Source: Bacteroidota bacterium
GTDB taxonomy: Bacteria; Bacteroidota; Bacteroidia; Bacteroidales; JAAYUG01
Reading direction: 5' to 3'
NCBI GenBank assembly: GCA_021812865.1
Contig: JAKAMP010000157.1
Coordinates: 1-6,726 of the forward strand
DNA length: 6,726 nucleotides
Made by a program: the position numbers and the translations under genes
In this document: positions 1 through 6,726 of the stretch, piece by piece
Layout: each line of letters begins with the position of its first letter
Numbering within the stretch: position 1 is the stretch's first letter
Notes under the pieces: model-generated
The model's database searches: none
Seen by the model: only the letters and a program-made list of their open reading frames with translations
What the model was told of the DNA's origin: nothing

Positions 1-2470
1 TCTGGCCATCGAAGTCGAGCAGCATGATGGGGTCGGCCGCATTTTCATACAGCGATTTGAATTTCTGCTCCGATTGCCGGAGTTTTAGCTCTGCTTCCTT
101 CCGTTTGGAAACATCATTATAGATGGCCACCACTTCACCCGTATTGAGGCGATAGATGATATTTTCTCGCCAGCCTTCTATACGGTCATCCTTGTAATGA
201 GTAACGCCCATGTATTTGGTCTTCCCGCTCTTCCATACCTCCCTGAAGTTATCGAGAAATCCCAGTTCTTCAGCGCTGGGAAACAATTCAGTGATCCGTT
301 TTCCGATAACCTTGTCCCTCTCGATCTGATCGGATTTTTGAGCCGTCTGGTTGAAATCGGTAAATATGAAATCCTTTCCTTCATCCACTGCCTGGTATAT
401 GGCAATGGCGCTCGGACTGTTATGAAACAGGCTCTCCCATCGTTCACGGTTTTTCTGAAGCGCTTCTTCTGCAAATTTTCGCTGGCTGATATCATGGATC
501 ACTGAATGCAAATATACCTTACCCTGAATACTTAGTTTGCTGCTGAAAACTTCAACATCTGCCTCAGTTCCATCCTTTTTCCTGTGGCTGAATTCGAAAT
601 AAGACTGTTTATGCTCATCCACGGTCTGCATGGCATTTCGAACTTCTGAAGAAGGAAGCGTGTTGATTTGCTGAATTTTCATTTGTTTCAGCTCATCTGT
701 GGTCCATCCGTAATAATTGGCTGCCGCCTGGTTGGCATCCGCAATAATGCCTGTTTCCAAATCAATGAGCAGGTTAATGACCGATTGGCTTTGGAAAAGG
801 TTCCTGAATTTTTCTTCGCTTTCACGCAATTGTTCCTCAATCAGTTTTCGCCCGGTGATGTCCTGAACTGTACCAAATAGCTTGATTACTTTGCCGTTTG
901 AATCGCGAATTATTTTGCCGATGGTCCATGCCCAGATAACTTTGTTACTTTCAAAGACTATCCTGAATTCCATAGAATAGGGTATACCTTCCCTGATTGC
1001 CGTATTAATGGCATTATCCACTTTTTCCCAATCGTCAGGATGTATAAGCGGCCGGTGCTCAGGCCAGGAAAGCGGTTCCAGTGAAGGATCCAGTCTGAAA
1101 ATATTGAACATTTCTTTGGACCACTTCGCTTTGCCCACAGCCACTTCGAACTCCCAGCTTCCGATATGAGCGATGCGCTGGGCTTCTTCAAGTTCTTCCT
1201 GGCTTTTCTGCAATACTTCCGATGTTTTTTTAAGTTCGGTTTGGTCCTGAACAAAAGCAATGAGGCCTTTGATCCTGCCGATTGCGTCGTATACCGGAAT
1301 TTTATCTGTCTGGAGCCACCTCAATTCACCCGAAACGGTGTTGATTTGTTCCATTATTCCCATTTTGGGTTTCCCCGAAGCAAATACTTCTTTGTCGTCC
1401 TCAAAATACTGGCGGGCAAACGCGGGAAACACTTCTTCTGCCGTATGTCCTTCAATCTGTTGGTGTGAGAACCCTGTATCAGCACAGGCCTTCTCATTCA
1501 CCCTGATGAATCCATTCATCGTGTCCTTGTACCAGATCTGCGCAGGCGTCAGGTTGAAGAGCATTTCAAATTCCTCCTTCTGGGCCTGGACGGATTGCTC
1601 ATACCGGTTGCGGTTGGTGATGTCTAAAATAGTGCCGATCAGGCCGATTATTTCTTTTCGGTCATTTCTGAGAATCGCCTTGTGCGTCCATACTTCATAC
1701 TGGCGTCCTTGCAAATCGGGAAACCTGCCCTCATAGGATTGGCTCCCCCCCGATTCAAATAGTTCCCTGTCTTTCTGATCATAGAATTCTGCCAGTTCTT
1801 TGGGATATATTTCATACACGGTTTTTCCGATTACCTGCTCTCTCTGGTAGCCAAAAGTATTTATAAACGATTCATTTACATCCAGATACCTGCACCGGGC
1901 GTCTTTGTAAAATACCGGTACCGGGAGAACGGATAACAGGCTACTCAACAGGGCTTCATTTTGATAAAAGGCATCAGATGCAGGTTCAATTTTGCTTCTA
2001 TCGCCTCTTCTTACGGGCCTTTCATCCGGAATTGGTACCGTTTCATTTTTATCTTTTTCTGCCTGATGTTGTTGGGCTCCAATGCTGACCAGGTTTTTAA
2101 TTCTTGCCAGGAATTCCTCCCTGTGCAAGGGTGAGTCAATAATATCATCGGCGCCGGACTGGAAACTTAAAGTTCTTGCTTTCTTGTCCTTATTGCTTAT
2201 GACCATAAGCACTGGGATGGAGGAAGTCCGGCTGTCAGTTTTTAATTGGTTACAAAGCGCAAACTGGTCTGTGTCTTTTACCTCATGACCTATAATGATC
2301 AAAGCAGGAGGTTTTGAAACTGCGCTCCGAATAGTTAGATAACCACTGGATGAGGTTCGGGCATCAAGTCCGGCATCCAGGATGAGTTTTTTTATTCTTT
2401 GTACTTTTTCTTTCTTTTTTTCAGCAATTAGAATTCTGTACCGGAGCGTAAAATGATGGGTTGTTTTCAT
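1..2470 (-). CDS. Multi-PAS sensory protein with degenerate N-terminal receiver domain (partial, C-terminus outside window)
   Basis: An open frame of 823 codons runs from the ATG at 2470 off the left edge; I translated it line by line and saw no stop. The start is firm: AGGAGG lies 7 bases upstream, and an in-frame TGA (2515-2513) has no ATG between it and 2470. Residues about 11-128 match a CheY-like receiver in pattern (ILIAEKKK at the acidic pocket, IPVLMVIS, GADD, SP at the end), but the phosphoacceptor Asp is Gly61 and the conserved Lys is Ser113. PAS domains follow at about 172-285 and 299-411 (both PAS_4-like), 430-540 (PAS_3-like, RIAHIGSWEFE), 550-662 and 673-788; a sixth begins near 802. 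No membrane segment is visible, so it is probably cytoplasmic. Proteins of this build usually end in a histidine kinase core, sometimes a GGDEF or other output; which applies here cannot be seen. The ligands of the PAS domains are unknown. Confidence 0.9.
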   Translation of the reverse strand, partial: MKTTHHFTLRYRILIAEKKKEKVQRIKKLILDAGLDARTSSSGYLTIRSAVSKPPALIIIGHEVKDTDQFALCNQLKTDSRTSSIPVLMVISNKDKKARTLSFQSGADDIIDSPLHREEFLARIKNLVSIGAQQHQAEKDKNETVPIPDERPVRRGDRSKIEPASDAFYQNEALLSSLLSVLPVPVFYKDARCRYLDVNESFINTFGYQREQVIGKTVYEIYPKELAEFYDQKDRELFESGGSQSYEGRFPDLQGRQYEVWTHKAILRNDRKEIIGLIGTILDITNRNRYEQSVQAQKEEFEMLFNLTPAQIWYKDTMNGFIRVNEKACADTGFSHQQIEGHTAEEVFPAFARQYFEDDKEVFASGKPKMGIMEQINTVSGELRWLQTDKIPVYDAIGRIKGLIAFVQDQTELKKTSEVLQKSQEELEEAQRIAHIGSWEFEVAVGKAKWSKEMFNIFRLDPSLEPLSWPEHRPLIHPDDWEKVDNAINTAIREGIPYSMEFRIVFESNKVIWAWTIGKIIRDSNGKVIKLFGTVQDITGRKLIEEQLRESEEKFRNLFQSQSVINLLIDLETGIIADANQAAANYYGWTTDELKQMKIQQINTLPSSEVRNAMQTVDEHKQSYFEFSHRKKDGTEADVEVFSSKLSIQGKVYLHSVIHDISQRKFAEEALQKNRERWESLFHNSPSAIAIYQAVDEGKDFIFTDFNQTAQKSDQIERDKVIGKRITELFPSAEELGFLDNFREVWKSGKTKYMGVTHYKDDRIEGWRENIIYRLNTGEVVAIYNDVSKRKEAELKLRQSEQKFKSLYENAADPIMLLDFDGQ

Positions 2471-2477
2471 AAATTGT

Positions 2478-2483
2478 CCTCCT
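2478..2483 (-). promoter_or_regulatory. Strong Shine-Dalgarno (AGGAGG) for the second sensor gene
   Basis: The minus strand reads AGGAGG followed by ACAATTT and then the ATG at 2470, a spacing of 7 bases. This decides the start of the downstream sensor gene. The upstream kinase gene, in contrast, has only AT-rich sequence before its ATG. Confidence 0.75.
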
Positions 2484-2522
2484 GAATCCTTTTTCGTATG
2501 AAATGAAGAAGCTCAGAATTAA

Positions 2523-2555
2523 AAAACGTAATCTATAGGTATCTAATATTGTAAA
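2523..2555 (-). promoter_or_regulatory. Weak Bacteroidota-style promoter candidate for the second sensor gene
   Basis: On the minus strand, TTTA (2555-2552), a 21-base spacer and TACGTTTT (2530-2523) approximate the Bacteroidota pattern of a TTTG element and TAnnTTTG, with one mismatch in each element. It lies about 50-85 bases before the ATG and downstream of the repeat cluster, a sensible place for a regulated promoter. The match is weak in such AT-rich sequence, and it depends on the organism being a Bacteroidota. Confidence 0.2.
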
Positions 2556-2598
2556 TTGGGTGAGTGCTTATCTATTCTAAAGCTAATAAACATTTTTT

Positions 2599-2626
2599 AT
2601 TCAGGGTATAGGGAAAACCACTGAAT
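2599..2626. repeat. Inverted repeat ATTCAG / CTGAAT enclosing the first direct-repeat copy
   Basis: Six-base perfect arms at 2599-2604 and 2621-2626 bracket the first GTATAGGGAAAACC copy. Arms this short with a 16-base centre can occur by chance. It is listed because it directly adjoins two stronger dyads and completes a run of three between 2599 and 2665. Confidence 0.35.
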
Positions 2627-2641
2627 CGTATAGGGAAAACC
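2606..2641. repeat. Direct repeat, two perfect 14-base copies 22 bases apart
   Basis: GTATAGGGAAAACC occurs at 2606-2619 and again at 2628-2641. The start-to-start distance is 22 bases, about two turns of the DNA helix, so a protein bound to both copies would sit on the same face. The core GTATAG recurs a third time at 2652-2657, 24 bases further on. The pair lies 136-171 bases upstream of the start of the second sensor gene. An operator is the likeliest reading; the binding protein is unknown. Confidence 0.75.
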
Positions 2642-2645
2642 CTAT
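2630..2645. promoter_or_regulatory. Candidate operator palindrome ATAGGG-AAAA-CCCTAT
   Basis: Two perfect 6-base arms flank a 4-base AAAA centre, and the second copy of the 14-base direct repeat forms most of the palindrome. This shape, short G/C-anchored half-sites around an A/T centre, suits a dimeric helix-turn-helix protein such as a NarL/LuxR-type response regulator. That class commonly partners HisKA_3 kinases like the one next door. The assignment is inference. Confidence 0.45.
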
Positions 2646-2665
2646 TGGAATGTATAGATTCCAAT
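2644..2665. repeat. Inverted repeat with 8-base perfect arms (ATTGGAAT / ATTCCAAT)
   Basis: The arms at 2644-2651 and 2658-2665 are perfect reverse complements separated by GTATAG, the same six bases that open the nearby direct repeats. It abuts the 2630-2645 palindrome, sharing two bases. No T run follows on either strand, so an operator or an RNA leader hairpin is more likely than a terminator. Confidence 0.6.
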
Positions 2666-2714
2666 TGTATAAATCAAATATTTTGGAGCTACACTCCTGC
2701 ATAAGGGTGGGTAA

Positions 2715-2727
2715 TATCCTGAGGATA
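2715..2727. repeat. Short 13-base dyad TATCCT-G-AGGATA
   Basis: A perfect dyad with six-base arms around a single G, about 75 bases past the stop of the upstream kinase gene. It has no loop long enough for a stable RNA hairpin and no T run, so it is not a terminator. It could be a protein-binding site or chance. Confidence 0.25.
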
Positions 2728-2800
2728 AATGGAAGTGCTGAAGGAATAACCGCTGTTGGCAATGCCACCAGAGGATGATCCCTCTAAATCCCAGTTTATC

Positions 2801-5800
2801 TTATGGTTTCAGGGGCAATTCTATGAAAACCCTGAGTCCTTTTTCAGGAGCCGTTTCAAATACCACCTTACCGTTCAATGAAGTTACCCGCTGCTGAATA
2901 TTCATCAGGCCAAGTCCCTTGTTGCTTTTTATGACCTCGTTAAAACTAAATCCCTTGCCATTATCGCGGTATAGAAGGCTGGCGGTATTATTCTGCTGAT
3001 CCAGTCTGAATTCCACCTGCACCTCACTCGATTGAGCGTGCTTCAGTGTATTGTTGATCAGCTCGGTGGTTATTCGGTACAGGGTAGTTTCGAGGTTCTT
3101 ATCGAAGCGTTGATTCGTGGAGGAATCGAAATGAATGGAGAGTTTGCCGGTCTCGTTTAATTGGAAGATAAAGTTTCTCAAGGCGGGTACGAAACCCAGG
3201 TTGTTCAGCACACGCGGACTCAGGTTATTGGAAATTTCCCTGAGGGTTTGAATGGCTTCATCAATACTGAATTTTCCTTTAGATATAATGCCCATACGAT
3301 CATCATTTTCCTGTGCTTCCGCAAGCCATTGGAAATACAGCTTAACGGTAGAAAGCATGGGGCCAAGTCCGTCATGAAGATCGCGGGAGAATTTGCTGCG
3401 CTGTTGCTCTTCGGCCTGGATGATTGCATGAATCGTCTTTCTGTCGGTGTCTTTCTTTTCGGTAATGTCTTCTTTTATGCCAATGTAATGGGTTATGATA
3501 CCCTGATCATTGAATATTGGAGAGAGGGAAGCCACTTCCCAGTATAATTCGCCATTCTTCTTCCTGTTGCAGAATTCACCATGCCACTCATTGCCGCTGC
3601 TGATTGTTTTCCACATTTCTTTATATTCCTCGGGAGTGGTATGCCCGGTTTTCAATATGCGCGGATTCTGACCCAGGATCTCTTCTTTTGAATAGCCTGT
3701 CAGTTCATTAAAGCGTGGATTCACGTATTCAATGGAACCATGGATATCTGCAATCATGATGATGGCCGGACTTTGTTCAACTGCACGGGAGAGTTTTCTG
3801 AGCAAATCCTCGTCTTTCAGCCGTTCTGTAATATCAAGGTCGGTACCCCTGTATCCCTGCAGGTTTCCTCTTTCATCGATGATGGGCGATCCAGTAGTAC
3901 TGAGAAAAACTCTTTGCCCATTTTTGTGAAGGTTGCTGTTGACGAAACCCACGAAGGATTCCTTCTTTTTAAATACTTCAAAGGCGGCTTCTTTCATTTT
4001 CTCCCTTGAATCAGGCTCAAACAGATCATAAAAATGTTTCTTACCTATGATCTCTTCCGGCTTGTATCCCAGGATTTTCTGGGTCATGGGACTGGAATAG
4101 GTAAACATACCTTCGGCATCCACCTCCCATATCCATTCTCCTGCACTTTCGGCAATCTGCCTGAACCGCTCTTCCCTTTCCCTGATCATTGATTCGGCTT
4201 TTACCCTGTCTGTGAGGTCGATGAAGGTCCCCCTTACCCCATAAGGTTTACCATCCTTCATCAGGGCAAAGGAAGAAAACAGGGCAGGGAAGGTGGCGCC
4301 ATCTTTTCGCACCACTATATATTCATTGGTTGACGGGTGTCCATCAGTCATGATGCGGCTGAAAGCTTCGCTGATTTTCGGCAAATCAGCATTCGAAACG
4401 ATCTGCCTGAAATTAATACCTGTTATGAGATCATCCTCGGAATATCCTGCCCAGGCAAGGGCGGTTTTGTTTCCAAATACGACCTGCCCGGTGGCATCGG
4501 TCTCAAATATGCCTACAGGGATAGTGTTTGACAGCTCCCTGTATTTGTACTCGCTCCGCATCAGTTCCAGTTCCATGAGTTTACGCTCGGTAATATCATG
4601 AATAACCGCGAAAAGTAAGGTTTTCCCGTTCCTGATAATGGGACCGATAAAGACTTCCACATCCCGGATCGCCTCATTGGCAAGCCTGTGCTTAAAAGTA
4701 GTCGTGGTAGATTTCCTGGTCATCATGGTTGCCATTTTTTCCTTCTGAACAGGCGAAGGCAGCGTGCTGATGTCACGAATGTTCATCTGACAGAGTTTTT
4801 CAACCGGATAGCCGTAAAATTCAGCAGCAACCACATTGGCATTCACTATAGAACCATTATCTGGGTCAACAATTAACTTTACCACAGGGCCTTCATCAAA
4901 CAATTGCCTGAATTGTTCCTCCCGTTGTATAATTTCCCTCTCATACTTTTTATGTTCCGAGATATCCTGAATTATGCCGAAAACGATTTTTTTGGCCGGA
5001 TCATACTCTGCAACAGAGTGGATGTCGATGATCTGGTTATTTGACTGGTTTTTTATCCTGAATTCTATATCGTATGGTTCATTTCTTTCAATCAGGTTGA
5101 TCAATGCCTTGTCCATCATTTCCCTGTATTCTGGCAGAGGAACTTCATTAATCATTGAAAAATCCCATTGGTTTCCCTTCAGTCCATATATTTTTTTTGC
5201 ATTCGCCGAAGCAAAGAAGGTTCTGGTTTCAAGATGGAGCTCCCAATGTCCCAGGGCGGCTATTCCCTCTGCCTTGCGCAGCCGGGCTTCACTTCGCTCA
5301 AGTGTCATTTTGGCTTCCCTTTCCTGCGACCGATCGCGGAACACCAACACAAAACCGATAATCAACCCTTCATCATTTCTGATGGGCGCAGCGCTATTGG
5401 CAACAGGCATCTCGCGTCCGTCCCTGGAAATCAATAACACATGATTTGAAAGCGCGGTAAGAGCCCCGTCCTTCGATGCACCTTCAGCCGGATTGAGAAT
5501 CGTTTCTTTTGTTTGTTCATCGACGATTCTGAAAATATCCCTCACCGGCTTTTTCCTTGCCTCGCCCTCCTTCCATCCGGTAAGCTTTTCCGCAACGCTG
5601 TTAAGATGCATAACAAGACCCGATTCATCGGTAGTGATCACCCCGTCGCCAATGCTGTAAAGAGTGGTACGGAAGCGCTCCCGTTCTTCTTTGAAAGCCA
5701 GTTCAGCATGAAGCATATCCCTGTAGAGCAGTTTTTGCCGGTACTGGTAGATAAACACGGTCATGGCCAGCACAAGCAGCACAAGGAGAAAGGTGATGGA

Positions 5801-6694
5801 TATATTGAGAATTGTGTAAGGACGGAGGGCTGCCAGAATATCAGTATATTTTGTCTGAGAAATGAGGCGCCAGTCGGTACCCTTTATCTTTTCGATGTGG
5901 GCAACCACTTTATTTTTCATGAAATCGATTCCCCTGTATTCCCCGGCGCCTTTCAACATAGCCTTGTACATTGGCATATTTTCAAAGTTTGCCAGTTTTA
6001 TAAGGCTGGTATCCTCTTCAATTAGAGAAAGGTTGCTGCCATGCCGGTGTACTAGAATGGATGCCACATCATTTTCAAATATGGTGTCATCCTGAAACTG
6101 AGGAGGTAATTCCATCAACGGATCGATACGCAATATCAGAACGCCAATGGTCTTATTTGTTTTGTTTTTTATGGGCGACAGGATGTCGATATAGGGGCGG
6201 CCAGAGATGGGACATGTTAAAATATCGCCCATCATTGGATGGTCGGAGGCAAGCATCCTTCTGACCTGTTCAAAAGCAGCGGTGTCAAGGTATTTCAGGC
6301 GTTCGTTGACGGATATCTCAATTCTTCCGTCACCAGCAGCGATCAATACGTTGATATAACCCTTGTAGTCCCTGATGATCCTGCAAAGGTTTATCAATTC
6401 CTGCTTCACGGAAATATCCGGGGAAACCAAATATTTCTCCAGGGCCTTGTCAAGCAAAGGACTGAATGAAAATGCTTCTGCATTTGAAATCTGTTGATTT
6501 TTCCAGTCCTGCAGCCTTTTTTCCTTTAACCTGGTGGAAGAGGCCAGCTCCCTGTATTCGGTGTCCAGTATCCTGTTGCGTTCCGTTTTGTAATATATGG
6601 CAGAAGAAACCGCAAGAACAATGAGTAGAATGAGGCTGAAAAGAGATAAATCCCGGCTCCTTTTTATATATTGTCCAAATGGCTTAACCTTCAT
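2801..6694 (-). CDS. Membrane sensor histidine kinase: Cache-like sensor, six PAS domains, HisKA_3 and HATPase_c (NarX/LiaS type)
   Basis: Complete 1297-residue kinase that should autophosphorylate on His and pass the phosphate to a response regulator, by family precedent NarL/LuxR type. Membrane segments lie at about 16-35 and 293-317. The roughly 255 residues between them look like a double-Cache sensor (YINVLIAAGDGRIEIS, then GVLILRIDP), with ligand unknown. No HAMP is apparent; a short charged helix (about 318-340) leads into PAS domains at about 338-455, 472-580, 592-702, 716-828, 842-956 and 966-1080. The HisKA_3 domain (about 1088-1160) has the phosphoacceptor His1107 in RDLHDGLGP. HATPase_c (about 1200-1295) shows the N box (Glu1211, Asn1215), DNGKG (1244-1248) and GLGL (1260-1263), so the core looks catalytically intact. 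There is no receiver or HPt domain. An in-frame TAA 9 bases before the ATG fixes the start limit. No Shine-Dalgarno is seen upstream. The last PAS resembles the flavin-binding PAS of NifL. Confidence 0.95.
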   Translation of the reverse strand: MKVKPFGQYIKRSRDLSLFSLILLIVLAVSSAIYYKTERNRILDTEYRELASSTRLKEKRLQDWKNQQISNAEAFSFSPLLDKALEKYLVSPDISVKQELINLCRIIRDYKGYINVLIAAGDGRIEISVNERLKYLDTAAFEQVRRMLASDHPMMGDILTCPISGRPYIDILSPIKNKTNKTIGVLILRIDPLMELPPQFQDDTIFENDVASILVHRHGSNLSLIEEDTSLIKLANFENMPMYKAMLKGAGEYRGIDFMKNKVVAHIEKIKGTDWRLISQTKYTDILAALRPYTILNISITFLLVLLVLAMTVFIYQYRQKLLYRDMLHAELAFKEERERFRTTLYSIGDGVITTDESGLVMHLNSVAEKLTGWKEGEARKKPVRDIFRIVDEQTKETILNPAEGASKDGALTALSNHVLLISRDGREMPVANSAAPIRNDEGLIIGFVLVFRDRSQEREAKMTLERSEARLRKAEGIAALGHWELHLETRTFFASANAKKIYGLKGNQWDFSMINEVPLPEYREMMDKALINLIERNEPYDIEFRIKNQSNNQIIDIHSVAEYDPAKKIVFGIIQDISEHKKYEREIIQREEQFRQLFDEGPVVKLIVDPDNGSIVNANVVAAEFYGYPVEKLCQMNIRDISTLPSPVQKEKMATMMTRKSTTTTFKHRLANEAIRDVEVFIGPIIRNGKTLLFAVIHDITERKLMELELMRSEYKYRELSNTIPVGIFETDATGQVVFGNKTALAWAGYSEDDLITGINFRQIVSNADLPKISEAFSRIMTDGHPSTNEYIVVRKDGATFPALFSSFALMKDGKPYGVRGTFIDLTDRVKAESMIREREERFRQIAESAGEWIWEVDAEGMFTYSSPMTQKILGYKPEEIIGKKHFYDLFEPDSREKMKEAAFEVFKKKESFVGFVNSNLHKNGQRVFLSTTGSPIIDERGNLQGYRGTDLDITERLKDEDLLRKLSRAVEQSPAIIMIADIHGSIEYVNPRFNELTGYSKEEILGQNPRILKTGHTTPEEYKEMWKTISSGNEWHGEFCNRKKNGELYWEVASLSPIFNDQGIITHYIGIKEDITEKKDTDRKTIHAIIQAEEQQRSKFSRDLHDGLGPMLSTVKLYFQWLAEAQENDDRMGIISKGKFSIDEAIQTLREISNNLSPRVLNNLGFVPALRNFIFQLNETGKLSIHFDSSTNQRFDKNLETTLYRITTELINNTLKHAQSSEVQVEFRLDQQNNTASLLYRDNGKGFSFNEVIKSNKGLGLMNIQQRVTSLNGKVVFETAPEKGLRVFIELPLKP

Positions 6695-6726
6695 AATTAA
6701 TTAGGGTTTGGTGATTAAGTTATAAA

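Larger units (their letters stand above)
2471..2800. other. Gene-free intergenic gap with regulatory-looking repeats
   Basis: This 330-base stretch between the two co-oriented sensor genes holds no gene I can support. It is AT-rich near the downstream gene. Its notable content is the repeat cluster at 2599-2665, a short dyad at 2715-2727, a weak promoter candidate at 2523-2555 and the ribosome binding site at 2478-2483. I see no hairpin followed by a T run on the minus strand, so there is no clear intrinsic terminator for the upstream kinase gene. Confidence 0.7.

Noticed and set aside
178..495. Minus-strand frames at 178-495, 958-1260 and 3220-3429
   Set aside because: They are out-of-frame readings inside the two sensor genes, whose own frames encode recognisable PAS or kinase domains.
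197..505. Plus-strand open frames across both sensor genes (for example 197-505, 1260-1736, 3161-3547, 4974-5444, 5513-6025)
   Set aside because: All lie antisense inside strongly supported PAS or kinase coding sequence, and their translations show no domain-like pattern.
2606..2657. GTATAG-containing repeats considered as a CRISPR array or attachment sites
   Set aside because: Two full 14-base copies plus one 6-base core with about 8-10 bases between them are too short and too few for CRISPR, and there is no integrase or mobile-element gene nearby.
2685..2697. Small dyad GGAG-CTACA-CTCC
   Set aside because: Four-base arms and no T tract; expected by chance.
2770..2785. Hairpin AGAGG-ATGATC-CCTCT just past the kinase stop, considered as an intrinsic terminator
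   Set aside because: The stem is only five base pairs, and on the minus strand it is followed by GGTGGC rather than a T run.
3455..3799. Last PAS of the kinase considered as a LOV photoreceptor
   Set aside because: The motif reads GQNPRIL and lacks the Cys of GxNCRFLQ needed for the flavin-cysteine adduct.
6695..6726. TTTATAAC at the right edge considered as a promoter for the kinase gene
   Set aside because: Only 32 bases are available upstream, so no partner element can be judged.

Overview
The window holds two very large signalling genes, both on the minus strand, separated by a gene-free gap of about 330 bases. No convincing gene lies on the plus strand. Sequence style (moderate GC, AT-rich spacer, long chains of PAS domains, a NarX/LiaS-type kinase core) suggests an environmental Bacteroidota or a relative. 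This is inference from style only; no taxonomic marker gene is present.

Layout, in transcription order (right to left). (1) 6694-2801 is a complete 1297-residue membrane histidine kinase: an N-terminal membrane segment, a roughly 255-residue extracytoplasmic Cache-like sensor, a second membrane segment, six PAS domains, then a HisKA_3 dimerisation/phosphoacceptor domain and a HATPase_c domain with intact motifs. (2) 2800-2471 is the gap. It holds a dense cluster of direct and inverted repeats at 2599-2665, which looks more like an operator region than a terminator, and a weak promoter candidate near 2523-2555. (3) 2470 to the left edge is the first 823 residues of a second sensor: a receiver-like domain that has lost its phosphoacceptor, five full PAS domains and the start of a sixth. 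It runs off the window, so its output domain is unknown.

The first protein is equipped to sense a signal outside the membrane, integrate it with cytoplasmic cues through its PAS chain, and phosphorylate a partner regulator, by family precedent a NarL/LuxR-type regulator that is not in this window. The second lacks a visible membrane segment in the part seen and is probably cytoplasmic. Its receiver-like head cannot be phosphorylated in the normal way, so it probably acts as a docking or structural module. The two proteins share a similar pair of adjacent PAS domains, which suggests common descent. They may act together, but the gap with its own regulatory-looking repeats suggests the second gene can be expressed independently.

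The points most worth following are the degenerate receiver, the repeat cluster in front of the second gene, and the NifL-like last PAS domain of the first kinase.
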